Shown here: piece by piece, positions 1 through 10,409 of the stretch
Layout: every line of letters begins with the position of its first letter
Position numbering within the stretch: position 1 is the stretch's first letter
NCBI GenBank assembly: GCA_027475525.1
Contig: JAMWFC010000082.1
Coordinates: 1,240,001 to 1,304,000, forward strand
DNA length: 64,000 nt
Direction of reading: 5' to 3'
DNA from: Macrolepiota albuminosa
Taxonomy: Eukaryota > Basidiomycota > Agaricomycetes > Agaricales > Agaricaceae
Notes under the pieces: model-generated
Database searches by the model: none
What the model saw: the letters and a program-made list of their open reading frames with translations, nothing else
Told to the model about the DNA's origin: nothing
Position numbers and translations under genes: made by a program

Positions 1-147
1 TGTTCCCCCCTTCCTCTCCTCTGCCGTCACTGTGGAAAGCCTGGTCACTTCGCTTGGTATTGTCCCCAGGGGTTAGAGATGCGCTATCTCTCAGCTTTAG
101 AGCAGGAGGAGCTCCTTCTCCAGCTCCTTGCTGCCCACGACATTTGA
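1..147 (+). pseudogene. gypsy-1 gag C-terminus with CCHC zinc knuckle
   Basis: The reading frame entering the window contains CRHCGKPGHFAWYC at 22-63, a perfect CX2CX4HX4C nucleocapsid knuckle, followed by a leucine-rich tail ending at a TGA at 145-147. The gag polyprotein packages element RNA in cytoplasmic particles. The same tail occurs in gypsy-2 near 38,140-38,280 on the minus strand. Only the C-terminal part is visible here. Confidence 0.85.
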
Positions 148-278
148 GGAAACCCCTCCCCAGACATACAGACTGAAGCAGAACCTTTGGAGGAGTCCAT
201 GGGTCCTGTGAAAGCTGTAGCAGAACCATTGGATGGGTCCTTTGGTTCTGCAGGGGAGGGTTTTCAATAGAGTGATGG

Positions 279-2342
279 ATGAGTTGTACGCCTCCGCCAC
301 CTGGTGCTAATCAGTTTACATGTCAATCAGTAGAGTCTTCTAATGTATTGCTCCCTGTTCCTGATTCTCTGACTGAAACTGTAAGCACCCCCTCTGACGT
401 ACAAAATACCCCCTTGGTCCAAGCCTCAGCTAAGACTTCTTCTCCTCCATCTCCTGTCCGATGACCACGTGTCCCAGCTTGGGAACGACGCCTTCCCTGT
501 CGCTATGTTGTTGCTTCTACTCCCTCTCCCAACTCTCTGCATCTGAATGTGGAGATTGAGACAACTGACACTCAGCAGACTCGAAGCGTCATAGCTCTCT
601 TGGACAGTGGTGCTACTGGACTCTTCCTAGACACCCATTATGTGGAACAACACCGGCTCACTACCCGTCCCCTCTCTCACCCTATTCCAGTCTATAACAT
701 TGACGGTATGCTCAATGAAGCTGGATCCATCCGCTCAGTGGTGGATTTAGTCCTTCGTTATCAGACTCATTCTGAGCGTGCAGTCTTTGCGGTTACCAGC
801 CTAGGAAAGCAGGACATGATACTTGGGTTCTCCTGGCTGCATGATCACAATCCTGAGATTGACTGGGCCAAGGGTAAGGTGAGCATGAGCCGCTGCCGTT
901 GCCGGTGTTCCACATGTGCCAAGGAAGTTAGAGAGGAGCGCAGAGAGTCAGTTCGTGAGCGTGCTGCTATCCGGGCTTGCCAGGTTGGACACCTCCCCTT
1001 TGCATACCTCAACCTACTGGATCCTCCTCCCTTGGTGTTCCCTTATAGAGAGGCCCTCTATGAGGATAGTCGAGGCATAGTGAGTGAAGCCCAGATGGAA
1101 GATGGACGTGAGGGTGAATTTGGATGTGCTCCTGACCCAGAGTCTCCAGACAAGGCTATTGAGACAGGTGATAGGATTTATGCAACTACGTTATGACCTC
1201 CACCAACTGTAGCAGAGATTAGAGCTAGCCAAACTACCTCCCAGCGACTAGCTCAGGCATTTGCTGCCAACTCTGCTCCTAAGTCGTTCTGAGATGCGGT
1301 TTCTCATCACCTGCAAGACTTTGAGGATGTTTTCTCTAAGGCATCATTTGACTCCCTGCCAGAGCATAAGCAGTGGGACCATGCAATTGAGCTTACACCC
1401 AATGCTGAGCCCTCTAGCTGCAAGGTCTACCCACTCTTTCCCAGAGAACAGGATGAGCTTGATGCCTTTTTGCAGGAGAATTTAGACTCTGGTCACATCC
1501 GTCCCTCAAAGTCTCTGATGGCCTCTCTAGTCTTCTTTATTAAGAAGAAGGATGGATCTCTACATCTGATTCAGGACTACTGAGTCTTGAATGTGATGAC
1601 TGTGAAGAATTGCTACCCCTTACCACTCATTTCAGAGCTTGTCAACAACCTCCAAGGTGCACGCTACTTTACCAAGTTGGACGTCCGCTGGGGCTACAAC
1701 AATGTGCGCATCAAAGAAGGAGATGAGTGGAGGGGAGCATTTCAAACAAATTGTGGACTCTTTGAACCTCTGGTAATGTTCTTTGGCCTCACTAATAGCC
1801 CTGCCACCTTCCAGACCATGATGAATGACATTTTCCGAGACCTCATAGCGGAAGGTGTTGTGTGCGTATACCTTGACAATATTCTCATCTATACCAAGAC
1901 TCTAGAGGAGCATCGTCGGATTACGCGCATTGTACTGGAACGTCTTTGCCAGCACCAGCTCTATCTTAAGCCAGAGAAGTGCGAGTTTGAGCAGACTAAG
2001 GTTGAATATCTTGGACTGATCATCTCTCATGGAATGGCTGAGATGGACCCAGTCAAGGTGGCTGGTGTAGCGGAGTGGCCAGAGCCTAAGAACAAGAAGG
2101 AGATTCAGGCCTTCCTAGGTTTTACCAACTTCTACCAGAGGTTTATTCAGGATTTCTCACACCATGCCTGGCCCCTCTTCGATCTCACCACTAAGGACAC
2201 TCCTTGGCACTGGGATGCAGCACAGCAGACAGCCTTTGACGCCCTCAAACAGGCAGTCACTTCAAAGCCTGTCCTTATATTCCCAGATGATGACTCTCCC
2301 TTCCGTGTCAAAGCTGATAGCTCAGATTTTGCTACTGGGGCC
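279..2342 (+). pseudogene. gypsy-1 pol, protease and RT half
   Basis: The retropepsin motif LLDSGATGLFLD is near 597-635 and the RT fingers/palm near 1,450-2,150, with a motif KKKDGSL and the active-site box VYLDNILIY at about 1,876. The canonical YLDD has become YLDN, so the second catalytic aspartate is lost. In-frame TGA codons lie at 462, 1,194, 1,290 and 1,578; the last is an arginine (CGA) in gypsy-2. After the thumb the frame runs into RNase H sequence and stops matching gypsy-2 at about 2,342, where the KDZ element begins. The start at 279 follows gypsy-2, where the equivalent ATG opens a longer frame. Confidence 0.85.
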
Positions 2343-2611
2343 GTTCAGGGTAGGGCATCACAACGGTACGTGTCATACGTCGCACAGGAGCTCGCTTTGT
2401 GCCGTACCATACGTGTCCAGTGGAGTCCGCTACACTGGAGCGGCGCAGTGCCCACAGTGCCGTAGAATACAGAGCCGTGGACGTGTCACAATGTGCTGTA
2501 TGACACGGTCCAGTGGATCGATAAAAGGCGGGCACACACATGCACATGCAGGCCCGGCGGATGCCAGCGGACGCTAACAGACCTCAATGTGCGTCAGTGG
2601 CCGCCAGCGGG
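2343..2611. other. Unpaired left terminal segment of the KDZ element
   Basis: The segment holds several diverged palindromic motifs: a GTCCAGTGG box appears twice in direct orientation and ACGTGTC-like boxes recur in both orientations. It ends in a GATAAAAGG TATA-like string near 2,519. It has no counterpart next to the right TIR. It is either the true outer TIR, deleted on the right, or a separate small insertion. No coding potential is convincing. Confidence 0.4.
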
Positions 2612-2976
2612 CATCAGCCCACAACTGAAAGCCTCTTCCAGTGGTGGATGTCATGGCATGAATCAACCCTCCTCGAGGTTCCCCACTTCCCTCCCCTCTT
2701 CCTTCCTCCCCGCAATAACTTGAGGCTGTGTGCCTCCCCTTCCCTCCTTTTCCCACCCCCGACACCAGCATACGTCCACAAAAGGGCCCCGCAGACCTAT
2801 GCCGGCCTACGCAAGCCACCAGCAGACATCCATGCAGACCTATATTGACCCACTCAAACCTATGCAGGCCCTCCCAGGCCTGCGCAGGGCACCAGCGGAC
2901 ATCTGCAGAGGCCTATGCAGGTCCACAGGGGCTGGTTGGACCAAAGAAAAAGAAACATCGACTTGCCCGTCGTATG

Positions 2977-3056
2977 CCTGCAGGGGGGAATCGAACCCCC
3001 AGCCTTGGGTAGGCCTCCAGCAACGGAGCGCACATTTAACCGTTGCACCACAGGTC
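2977..3056 (-). other. tRNA-like sequence in left TIR
   Basis: On the minus strand a box-A-like TGGTGCAACGG and a box-B GGTTCGATTCC sit at tRNA spacing, with a GGGGG/CCCCC T-arm stem. The copy in the right TIR (18,848-18,928) can pair CCTGTGG with CCACAGG. Acceptor and anticodon arms do not fold into a standard tRNA, so I regard it as tRNA-derived. Confidence 0.5.
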
Positions 3057-3428
3057 CGTTACCAACGGATAGAGTCAAAGGTCGGATAACACAATGAGCG
3101 GACGTTCACCTACGTTCCCGCAGGTCCCCGTATGGATATTTTGAGGTGGAAGGGGGGTGGCATACCTCCCAAAAGAGGTTTCGTGGCTTGAAAGGGACGT
3201 TGGCATCATCTGCCATCAGCTGGCCATCAGCTGGCCATCAGCTGGCATCCGTCGGAGTTCGTTGGCAGCCATTGTGACCTGCTGGCATCCGTCGGCATCC
3301 GTTTACATCCATCGGGAATCCATTGGCATCCATCCATGTCCATCCGACATCCGTCGGCATTCACGGGAATCCGTCAGCAACCCCCGGCATCGTCCGGCAT
3401 CGTCTGGCATTGTCCAGCATCAGGGCGG

Positions 3429-3582
3429 GAGAGAAGGAAAGGGGGTGCATGGGCGTCCGCCGCATGGGGTGGCATCTTGGAGAGCGTGGGGGGTGGCAGA
3501 AGAGGGAGAGAAGGAAAGGGGGTGCATGGGCGTCCGCCGCATGGGGTGGCATCTTGGAGAGCGTGGGGGGTGGCAGAAGAGG
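3429..3582. repeat. 77-bp tandem duplication (left TIR)
   Basis: Two head-to-tail copies, 3,429-3,505 and 3,506-3,582. The right TIR has only one copy at the mirror position, which supports an assembly origin for the second. Confidence 0.9.
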
Positions 3583-4009
3583 GATGGGGGTGGGGAGAAA
3601 GAGGGAAGGGGGAAGGGGAGGAACGTGGGTGTACCAGCGGACGTAGCAGACATCGGACATCAGGTCAGGGGTAAGGAGGGAAGCGGGGGGCATGTGGTGG
3701 ACGGGGGTGGCATGTGAGGTAGTGTGGGGAGTGGAGGAGGTAGTGCGGGGAGTGGAGAGGATAGCATGGGAGAGAAAGAGGAGGAAGGGCAGAAGTGGGT
3801 GCGTGACCAGCGGACAGTAGTGGATGTCAGCATGTGACCCAGCTGACGTCAGCAGACGGTAGTTGAGGTCCTCTTCCTGTGTAAAAATGACCAATATTTT
3901 AGTAGGGACGGTGCTAGGTTGAAAGAGGAGAAACAAGTCTGGTGGACCTTTGTCTATAGATCCGTTCATGACGCTAGCCGACATCAGCAGCCTGCTGCTA
4001 GTATATAAT

Positions 4010-4092
4010 GTGCACTAGCAGGATTCAAACTCGCGTCTTGTGCACAATATGAAATATGAATGTATCAATATTCCATTTGACCACAGGTGCTT
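4010..4092 (-). other. tRNA-like sequence, subterminal copy 1
   Basis: The minus strand has TGGTCAAATGG (box-A-like) and a diverged box B (GAGTTTGAATCC), followed by TGCTAGTGCA. An AT-rich stretch lies where an anticodon arm would be. No standard acceptor stem forms. Confidence 0.45.
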
Positions 4093-4478
4093 AACAAAAG
4101 TAAGTACAGTGTACATGTAGTGCAAAAATGTAGCAGTATAAAAAGACACCATAAAATTACAACCTTACTTTGTGAGGCGGGTTCCGCTAGTGACTAATAT
4201 TTTAATAGGGCCTGTAAGCCCTAATAAAATATCCATTCATCACTTGCTAGCATCATTAAGTTGATCCGTTCAAAACTCTAGAAATTACTGAAGCGGGTAT
4301 AGGTAGGAGGAATTTGCGCACATGATGATTCCAGTACACGTGGAACGAGTCACGTGCATTGGAATGACCAGATGTGCAAAGTCATCCACCATATGCCGCT
4401 GCAGAAATCTCTTGAGTTTTGGAACGGATCAAATTTATGACGCTAGCCGATGTCAGCAGCCTGCTGCTATTATATATT

Positions 4479-4561
4479 GTGCACTAGCGGGAGTCGAACC
4501 CACCTCTTGCGCACAACATGAAATATCAATGTATCAATATTCCATTTGACCACAGGTGCTT
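4479..4561 (-). other. tRNA-like sequence, subterminal copy 2
   Basis: Same layout as the copy at 4,010, but with a perfect box B (GGTTCGACTCC) and a GGTGGG/CCCGC-type T arm. Box A reads TGGTCAAATGG. Confidence 0.5.
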
Positions 4562-4917
4562 AACAAAAGTGAGTACAGTGTACATGTAGTGCAAAAATGC
4601 AGCAGTATAAAAAGACACCATAAAATTACAACCTTACTTTGTTTATCATACTGTGTAGTAAAGAACCATTAATTCAAAACTCTAGAATTAAGTTGATCTG
4701 TTCAAAACTCTAGAAATTCCAGAAGAAGAATAGGTTAGAAGTGTTTGCACATGTGTTAATTGCAGCGCACGTCACAAGCGACAAAGCACCAGGGCTGGCT
4801 ATCTTTTTCAGTATTGTACAGATTTTGTCATCTGTATTGAATTGACAATGTTAGACTGATATTTATTTACATCATAGCACTCATACTGTGTATGTAGTAG
4901 AAGTTGAGTCATCTATG

Positions 4918-4997
4918 TGCACTAGTGGGAGTCGAACCCACCTCTTGTGCACAATATGAAATATCAATATATCAATATTCCATTGTACCACAGGCCT
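4918..4997 (-). other. tRNA-like sequence, subterminal copy 3
   Basis: The minus strand has TGGTACAATGG box A and a perfect GGTTCGACTCC box B within a GTGGG/CCCAC T-arm stem. The 3' part again reads TAGTGCAC, which does not pair with the 5' part. Confidence 0.5.
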
Positions 4998-5064
4998 AGT
5001 GGAATTTTATCCGTTGGTAGCCATTCTGTCTTGCAGTAGGTGGGTTCAACTCCCACTAGTGCAT
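4998..5064 (+). other. Partial tRNA-like sequence, subterminal copy 4
   Basis: On the + strand, CAGTAGGTGGG then TTCAACTCCCACTAGTGCA matches the 3' half of the copy at 16,845-16,925. The 5' half is scrambled. It abuts copy 3 head to head. Confidence 0.35.
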
Positions 5065-5256
5065 TAATATCAAACTGTCTAGAATTTTTGACCTGCTTAG
5101 CTAATTGTTATTTACTAAACTGTAAGATAAACAAAGTAAGGTTTGTCAAGCAATAAATCAAACTTCTTTTGTAATTTAAACAGGGTCACATGATATCTAT
5201 TTTCAGAACTAGCTTCGTGTAAAGTTCTCGTCCGTTTCTTTAATCCTCCATCCGCC

Positions 5257-7366
5257 ATGTCCAATGAAGAACTCCACCAACCGGTCGCTGACACAGATGT
5301 TCAAGTATTGTACCTTGCGCGCAGAGGAGACCTGCATCAACTCAAAGGACAGCTGAAGGACCTGGTAAGATGCAAGCACTCCTGCCTACTAGACATGCAC
5401 TAACAGTCGTCCCATAGGTTGACATGTGGCTGACAATCGGCCAGGTCCAGGGTGACAAGAAACTCCTCCTTGATGCCAGGAGAAGTTTCATCAACAAAGT
5501 TATCCCGCTACTCCAGAGCAAGCTTTCTGATGAGAGAAACTCCTCCTTGATGCCAGGAGAAGTTTCATCAACAAAGTTATCCCGCTACTCCAGAGCAAGC
5601 TTTCTGATGAGGATATAACCAGGCGGTTGAAGGACGCTGCGAAGAAATGGTCCCAGAGGAGCGGAAGGGGGGAAGAACCAAGTGGGGGCGATGAGCGACC
5701 GGATCCGTCGACTGAGGCCAGAAATGGTCCCAGAGGAGCGGAAGGGGGGAAGAACCAAGTGGGGGCGATGAGCGACCGGATCCGTCGACTGAGGCCAGTC
5801 CATCGATGGCACTGGCACAAGAAGACCGGATAGTTCATAGGCCAGCAGCAGGAGATTCGTCCAGTCCGTCACCAATTCCGAAGAATAGAAAACGACCAAG
5901 TCCTCCGGCAGCAGAAGTTTCATCTGGTCCGTCACCAACCTCCAAGAAGCAAAAACGGGTGACTTACATTGGTAAGCGTCCACCTCCTGGTAGCCATCTG
6001 ATACCGGAGAAGCAGGAGGACAAGGATGAGGATGAGGATGAAGAGGAAGAGGAAGAACAAGAGGGCAGGATACCAAAGGGGGAAATTACCGGAGGGATGC
6101 TGTTGGGCAGGTATCTGAGGTCAGCACATGAACCCCCCTTGCCAATATTGCGCAAGTAAGCGGCTACAGTGTGTCAGGACAAAGGGCGGCACCACATGCA
6201 ATCCCTGCCGGCTCATTTGCAAACAAACATGCAGCCTGACGATTGTCAAGAAAGCCGTCAAGCCCGGCAACAAGGGTAAGGGGAAAAAACCACTGAGAAA
6301 GAAGTCAGTGAGGATTATTGAGAGTGATGACGGTATGACACTCTTTTTCTGCTCAAATAGCTAACCAATAGTTAGCAGATGAACCAGCCAGTCCAATTGC
6401 AGGACCATCAAAACTGTCCATCCATCCATCCCAACTGTCGACCTCCAACAGCCTAGCGGATCCTCTTCCGGTCAAGGGTAAGGGCAAGGAGCGGGCCATG
6501 AAGTCTAGTCACAGTGAGGACATTGTGGCTGGTGTGATGGCAGGGGTGGAGAGCCGTTTGGACAGGATGGAGAATGGGTTCCAGGAAGCATTGCGGAATG
6601 TTGGGGAGCAGGTGCGCGACGGGTTTGTCATGGCTGAGGAGAGCTGGTTACCGCGTATCAAGGACTTCTTCCGTTGCTACCAGACTCAAGTCGACACGCT
6701 CGGTGGCCGCATAGAAACCCTGCAAACAAATGTTTCTCTTGCGGGTGAGACACTTGAAGACCACGCCGGACGGATCCGTCAGACGGAAGAGCAGATCCGC
6801 AATATTTGGGGTGTGGTTGACACTTTGCAGAATCAACTTCACATCTCCACCCGTCCCTCCAGTCCGTCAGCTCAGGATGATGTGGCAGTGCATCCAACGG
6901 GGCACAGTGGACTTGGACCCATCGTTGAAGAGGAAGAAACCACACCTGACCCCACTGCTGACCAATCCCCTGCCACTGCTGACGTATCCGTTCCCACTGG
7001 TGACATCTCTGCCCTCGCCACTGCCCAATCCCATCATGCCGCTGACTTATCCGCTCTCACCGTCGCTCCATCCCCGCTTCAACAAACATCCTCAGGGACG
7101 ACTCCCGCACAAACATCTCCGTCACCCCCTCAACCATCTTCCGTCCCTCCGCCAGTCCCTGCCGAGGACCCTCTCCCTGGCCCAAGGGGACGGGCTCGCA
7201 GCAACTCCCAAAGTAGTCGGCCGCCGATCCAGTCCCTGCCGAGGACCCTCTCCCTGGCCCAAGGGGACGGGCTCGCAGCAACTCCCAAAGTAGTCGGCCG
7301 CCGATGCAATGGACCCAGTCATCCAGTCGGCTTACTGAGAGACGGAAGACAACAGAAGACAAGTGA
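5257..7366 (+). CDS. KDZ-element gene A: zinc-cluster and coiled-coil protein
   Basis: Three or more exons. Exon 1 is 5,257-5,364; the intron 5,365-5,417 is GTAAGA...ATAG; another intron lies at 6,333-6,378. A basic/proline linker (KNRKRPSP, KKQKRV) is followed by a cysteine cluster starting PCQYCASKRLQC near 6,134, with spacing C-X2-C-X6-C-X9-C-X2-C-X5-C, like fungal Zn2Cys6 DNA-binding domains. A long coiled coil (about 6,525-6,850: SRLDRMENGFQEAL, GGRIETLQTNVS) and a Pro/Ser/Thr tail follow. Three 77-bp duplications sit in the gene; ignoring them keeps the frame. One junction is unresolved: the acidic stretch at about 6,020-6,060 and the cysteine cluster are in different frames. An intron 5,972-6,119 (about 543 aa total) or a small indel would solve it. 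Probably a nuclear DNA-binding accessory factor; function inferred. Confidence 0.7.
5458..5611. repeat. 77-bp tandem duplication in gene A
   Basis: Identical copies at 5,458-5,534 and 5,535-5,611. It shifts the frame of exon 2; dropping one copy restores it. Confidence 0.95.
5643..5796. repeat. Second 77-bp tandem duplication in gene A
   Basis: Copies at 5,643-5,719 and 5,720-5,796, identical for 77 bp plus two matching bases. Dropping one copy joins the PDPSTEA frame to the downstream proline-rich linker. Confidence 0.95.
7152..7305. repeat. Third 77-bp tandem duplication in gene A
   Basis: Identical copies at 7,152-7,228 and 7,229-7,305 in the Pro/Ser tail. With one copy the protein ends at the TGA at 7,364-7,366. 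Confidence 0.95.
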
Positions 7367-7495
7367 AGATGGATGGTTGTTATTGTACAATTTTTTTTTT
7401 GTTATGATAGACATTGCTACATTTTTGTAACACTATAGTTTACAAAAATGTAATGTAACATTTCCCCCTTCCCCACATCAATGACGGCAGACTGG

Positions 7496-9722
7496 TCAAA
7501 TGACCTTAGTGCGGCTGCTACTCCTTTTTGCTGGTGTAGACATATCAATGTATTGAGCTGCATCCTCCTGTAACATTTGTGCTTGAGACTTGTGGGGTCG
7601 CTTGGAATTTGTTGACAATTGGTTAGGCAATGCCTTGCGCTTCTTTTGGTTTTGTAATGCCGGCCTTCCCTCACCTTCAAATTGGTCATTGTCCTCATCT
7701 TGAAGAATGTCGAGCACCCTTCTTGACACTCTATATCTAGGGGAACCATCACTAGGGCCATTAATTGGAGGGTCTGGATGGCTCCATCCTCTTTGATGTA
7801 AGAGGTGGATGGTAGTGGCATCTACCACTGCTGTATCATCACCACATTCGTCATGAACGGATTCGTTGTGGACGGATTTGTCGTGGGTGGATTTGTCGTG
7901 GGCGGATTTGTCGTGGGCGGATTCGTCATGGGCGGATTTGTTGTGAGCGGAAGCTGATACATTGGGTCGGGATTTGTTGTGAACCGTGGATCTGTTGTGG
8001 CCTTGAGGCTGTGGAGTGTGCGGAGGCAGTGGTGTGTGTGGTACGCTAGGTGACAGGGGAAGTGTAGGCCCCAGTTCCAAGTTGGCTGCAGATCCGGTGA
8101 CTAAAGCGGATCTGCCATCAGCGGCTCCATCATTAGCGATGGTCCTACTGTTGCCATCGACTACCGCTGATGGTGTTGGCCTCTGTTTCTGATTTTTCCC
8201 TCCATTTTTGCGTGTAGCCTTACGTGCTGCTGCTGCTGCCACATTTTTTTCACGATCAGCTCGGGTGCCGTACTCAGCAGCTACTGGCTGCTTATAACGG
8301 TTGAGATAAACTGTCCAGCGGAAGGTGTCACCGGATCCATACTGTCCTTGACGGTCTCTCCAGAAGTTCAGCAGACGCAATAGCTCAGGCCAACCAAGAT
8401 TATGGGGATCTTGGAATATCAGACCCTCTGGAAGATACCTTGAATGTATGAATTGCTGATCATTGGTCCTCACTGCCTTGTAAGGAGCAGATTCATACCA
8501 GTAACCAGACGCAATTTCTGACGGAGTAATCAGATGATGAGCAAAGGTGGAGAAAACTAGGATTCACTGTAATGAGTATTTAGATAGTCCTGGACAAGCA
8601 TTTCCAATTCTGCCCAAGTTTGAAATATATTTGGTCCTGGATCTGCTGGTAATATTGGGAATCCATCCCTATCCAGATCAAGGATGAGGTCACAGCGTGT
8701 AAGGATAGGAGGAGTCAAATCATGGGGTGATTGCATGTTGGACGGCATGTCTCTACCAAGAAGAGCAGACATGTAATCCATCATCTTCTTGTTGAGGTCA
8801 CTAACAAGGTCAGGAAAGGAGTCTTGGAAGGTTGGTCGGTTAGCATGGGTCAAGTATGACATATTGTCATGACTATAATTGGTGTCAAAATTGTTTAAAG
8901 AATGATGGCACCACATACATTCTAATAGTCATGCCTTCATCTGCATACCACCCAACAACAGTCCAACTCAACATGCCCATTTCTCTAAATCGAAGCACAT
9001 CTGCATCGTCCACACGCTTCAAACCGTGCTTTTGGGCCTTCCTGTAGAGACAATGATTAGAAAGCAGAATCAAGCGGACAGATGTGCAACGAATAGAGGA
9101 CGGATGGGGGACGGATGAAGTACCAACTTGCGCTGAATTTCTGGTGGATTTCCTTTTTCACTCCATTCTGCCGCCATCTTCCGTAAACAACTTTCCTCCT
9201 GCGGTGTGAGTTGATGCATAACATTTTTGACAGCCACATTATATTGTGCAAATGCATCCAATCCCGAGGCGTTGTGATCCTTACCCCTCAATAAGTTCTG
9301 GATCTCCTCGTTTATCTCCTTTGCCATTGTCTGCCGGACAACATCTCGCAGTGAAGTTTTCAGGAGCACCTTTGGATCTTTATGCTGGTAATAAGGGCGC
9401 CAGCAATTCTTGATATACTGGACAACCTTCTATTCAAGGAAATGATGTCAAGTTCTTTGCAATGAGTTGCTGTACCTACTTTGATTCTCTCTGCCCACTC
9501 TTCCCCTGTCTTTGGCTCTGTCCCCTTAGTGGCCCAGTAGTTGAAGATATCCGTTAGGATTTTATCCTTCAAGATAGCAGTCCAAGCTTGGGGAGTAGCT
9601 GAGGAGCGGTAGAGTTCCTTGTATGGTTCAAAGATAGATCTTTCTTCCGCTGTAAATATCGGTTCCACTCGTCTTTTCTTTGGTGAAAATATTGGTTCAG
9701 GCGGTTGCAGGAGGGCAGACAT
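7496..9722 (-). CDS. KDZ-element gene B: unknown five-exon protein
   Basis: Exons on the minus strand: 9,722-9,480, 9,429-9,128, 9,041-8,919, 8,872-8,568 and 8,517-7,496. All introns are GT-AG (46-86 nt), and the sum (1,995 nt, 664 aa) is in frame. No catalytic family recognised. The N-terminal half is rich in W/F/charged residues (RSIFEPYKELYRSS, RKMAAEWSEKGNPPEIQ), and a middle segment reads GMLSWTVVGWYADEGMT. The most conserved-looking block is SRYLPEGLIFQDPHNLGW. The C-terminal part is basic and low in complexity, with an eight-fold degenerate (S)AHDKS-type repeat near residues 500-540. From memory, proteins of this pattern recur beside KDZ transposase genes in agaricomycetes. It is divergent from gene C across a tandem-repeat promoter region and convergent with gene A. 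Confidence 0.7.
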
Positions 9723-9840
9723 TTTGTAGACAATATAATTTCTGCAACCACACAGTTCTCAACAAATATTGGTTCAGGCGGTTGCAGTAGGGCAGACATT
9801 TTGTAGACAATATAATTTCTGCAACCACACAGTTCTCAAC
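9687..9840. repeat. 77-bp tandem duplication at gene B start
   Basis: Copies at 9,687-9,763 and 9,764-9,840 with one mismatch (G/T). It duplicates the start codon region of gene B. This is the only one of the fifteen I found that is not identical. Confidence 0.85.
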
Positions 9841-10335
9841 CGAAGGATCACATGATAAAATATACATTTCCATTCACTGTTTCCGTTCCCTGTCCGTTGC
9901 GTTTGTCATTGACGGATAGGGTCCGCTGTCCGCTGGTATCTAGCCTGTCCGAATTGGGGCTCAGGCGGTTGCAGGAGGGCAGACATTTTGTAGACAATAT
10001 AATTTCTGCAATTACACAGTTGTCAACCGAAGGATCACATGATAAAATATACATTTCCGTTCACTGTTTCCGTTCCCTGTCCGTTGCGTTTGTCATTGAC
10101 GGATAGGGTCCGCTGTCCGCTGGTATCTAGCCCATCCGAATTGGGGCTCAGGCGGTTGCAGGAGAGCAGACATTTTGTAGACAATATAATTTCTGCAACC
10201 ACACAGTTGTCAACCAAAGGATCACATGATAAAATATACATTTCCATTCACTGTTTCCGTTCCCTGTCCGTTGCGTTTGTCATTGACAGATAGGGTCCGC
10301 TGTCTGCTGGTATCTAGCCTGTCCAAATTGGGGCA
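9790..10335. repeat. 187-bp tandem repeat array between divergent genes B and C
   Basis: Three copies with a period of 187 bp; for example the string ATGATAAAATATACATTTCC starts at 9,852, 10,039 and 10,226. Each copy contains a TAGACAATATAATTTCTGCA AT-rich box and several TCCG/CGGA boxes (GACGGATAGGGTCCGC). It lies between the gene B start and the gene C start, so it is probably a shared promoter or transposase-binding array. Copies differ by a few substitutions, so this is real sequence, unlike the 77-bp duplications. Confidence 0.85.
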
Positions 10336-10409
10336 TATTGCCAATATCGATGAGCGGTCTCATTAGATCTCCGGTACAATAGCTGGGTCCTGGCCATAGA
10401 TATTTGATC

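Larger units (their letters stand above)
2612..3975. repeat. Left terminal inverted repeat of the KDZ element
   Basis: It matches the reverse complement of 17,922-19,286 almost throughout, from the ATCAGCCCAC boundary to the CAAGTCTGGTGGACC region, with scattered substitutions, mostly transitions. It contains a tRNA-like sequence (2,977-3,056), a run of GGCATCCGTC/GGCATCCGTT-type imperfect repeats (about 3,230-3,420) and one 77-bp assembly duplication. Open frames in it are low-complexity and shared by both TIRs, so I do not call genes. Confidence 0.85.
3976..5256. other. Left subterminal region of KDZ element, non-coding
   Basis: About 1.3 kb with no believable gene. It is built from repeated blocks: GATCCGTTCAAAACTC boxes (about 4,264 and 4,697), a CAGCAGCCTGCTGCT palindrome (about 3,985 and 4,455), and four tRNA-like sequences. 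Related blocks recur inverted at 16,640-17,920, so the two ends remain mirror-like beyond the formal TIR. Confidence 0.7.

Noticed and set aside
2977..3056. True tRNA genes in the KDZ ends
   Set aside because: Boxes A and B are good, but acceptor stems and an anticodon arm cannot be formed as in the tRNA-Glu genes at 59.7-60.3 kb.
3157..3984. Long open frames on both strands in the TIRs (about 3.2-4.0 kb and 18.2-18.8 kb)
   Set aside because: They arise from GGCATCCGTC-like repeats and G-rich low-complexity DNA, are mirrored in the other TIR in shifted form, and show no protein-like features.
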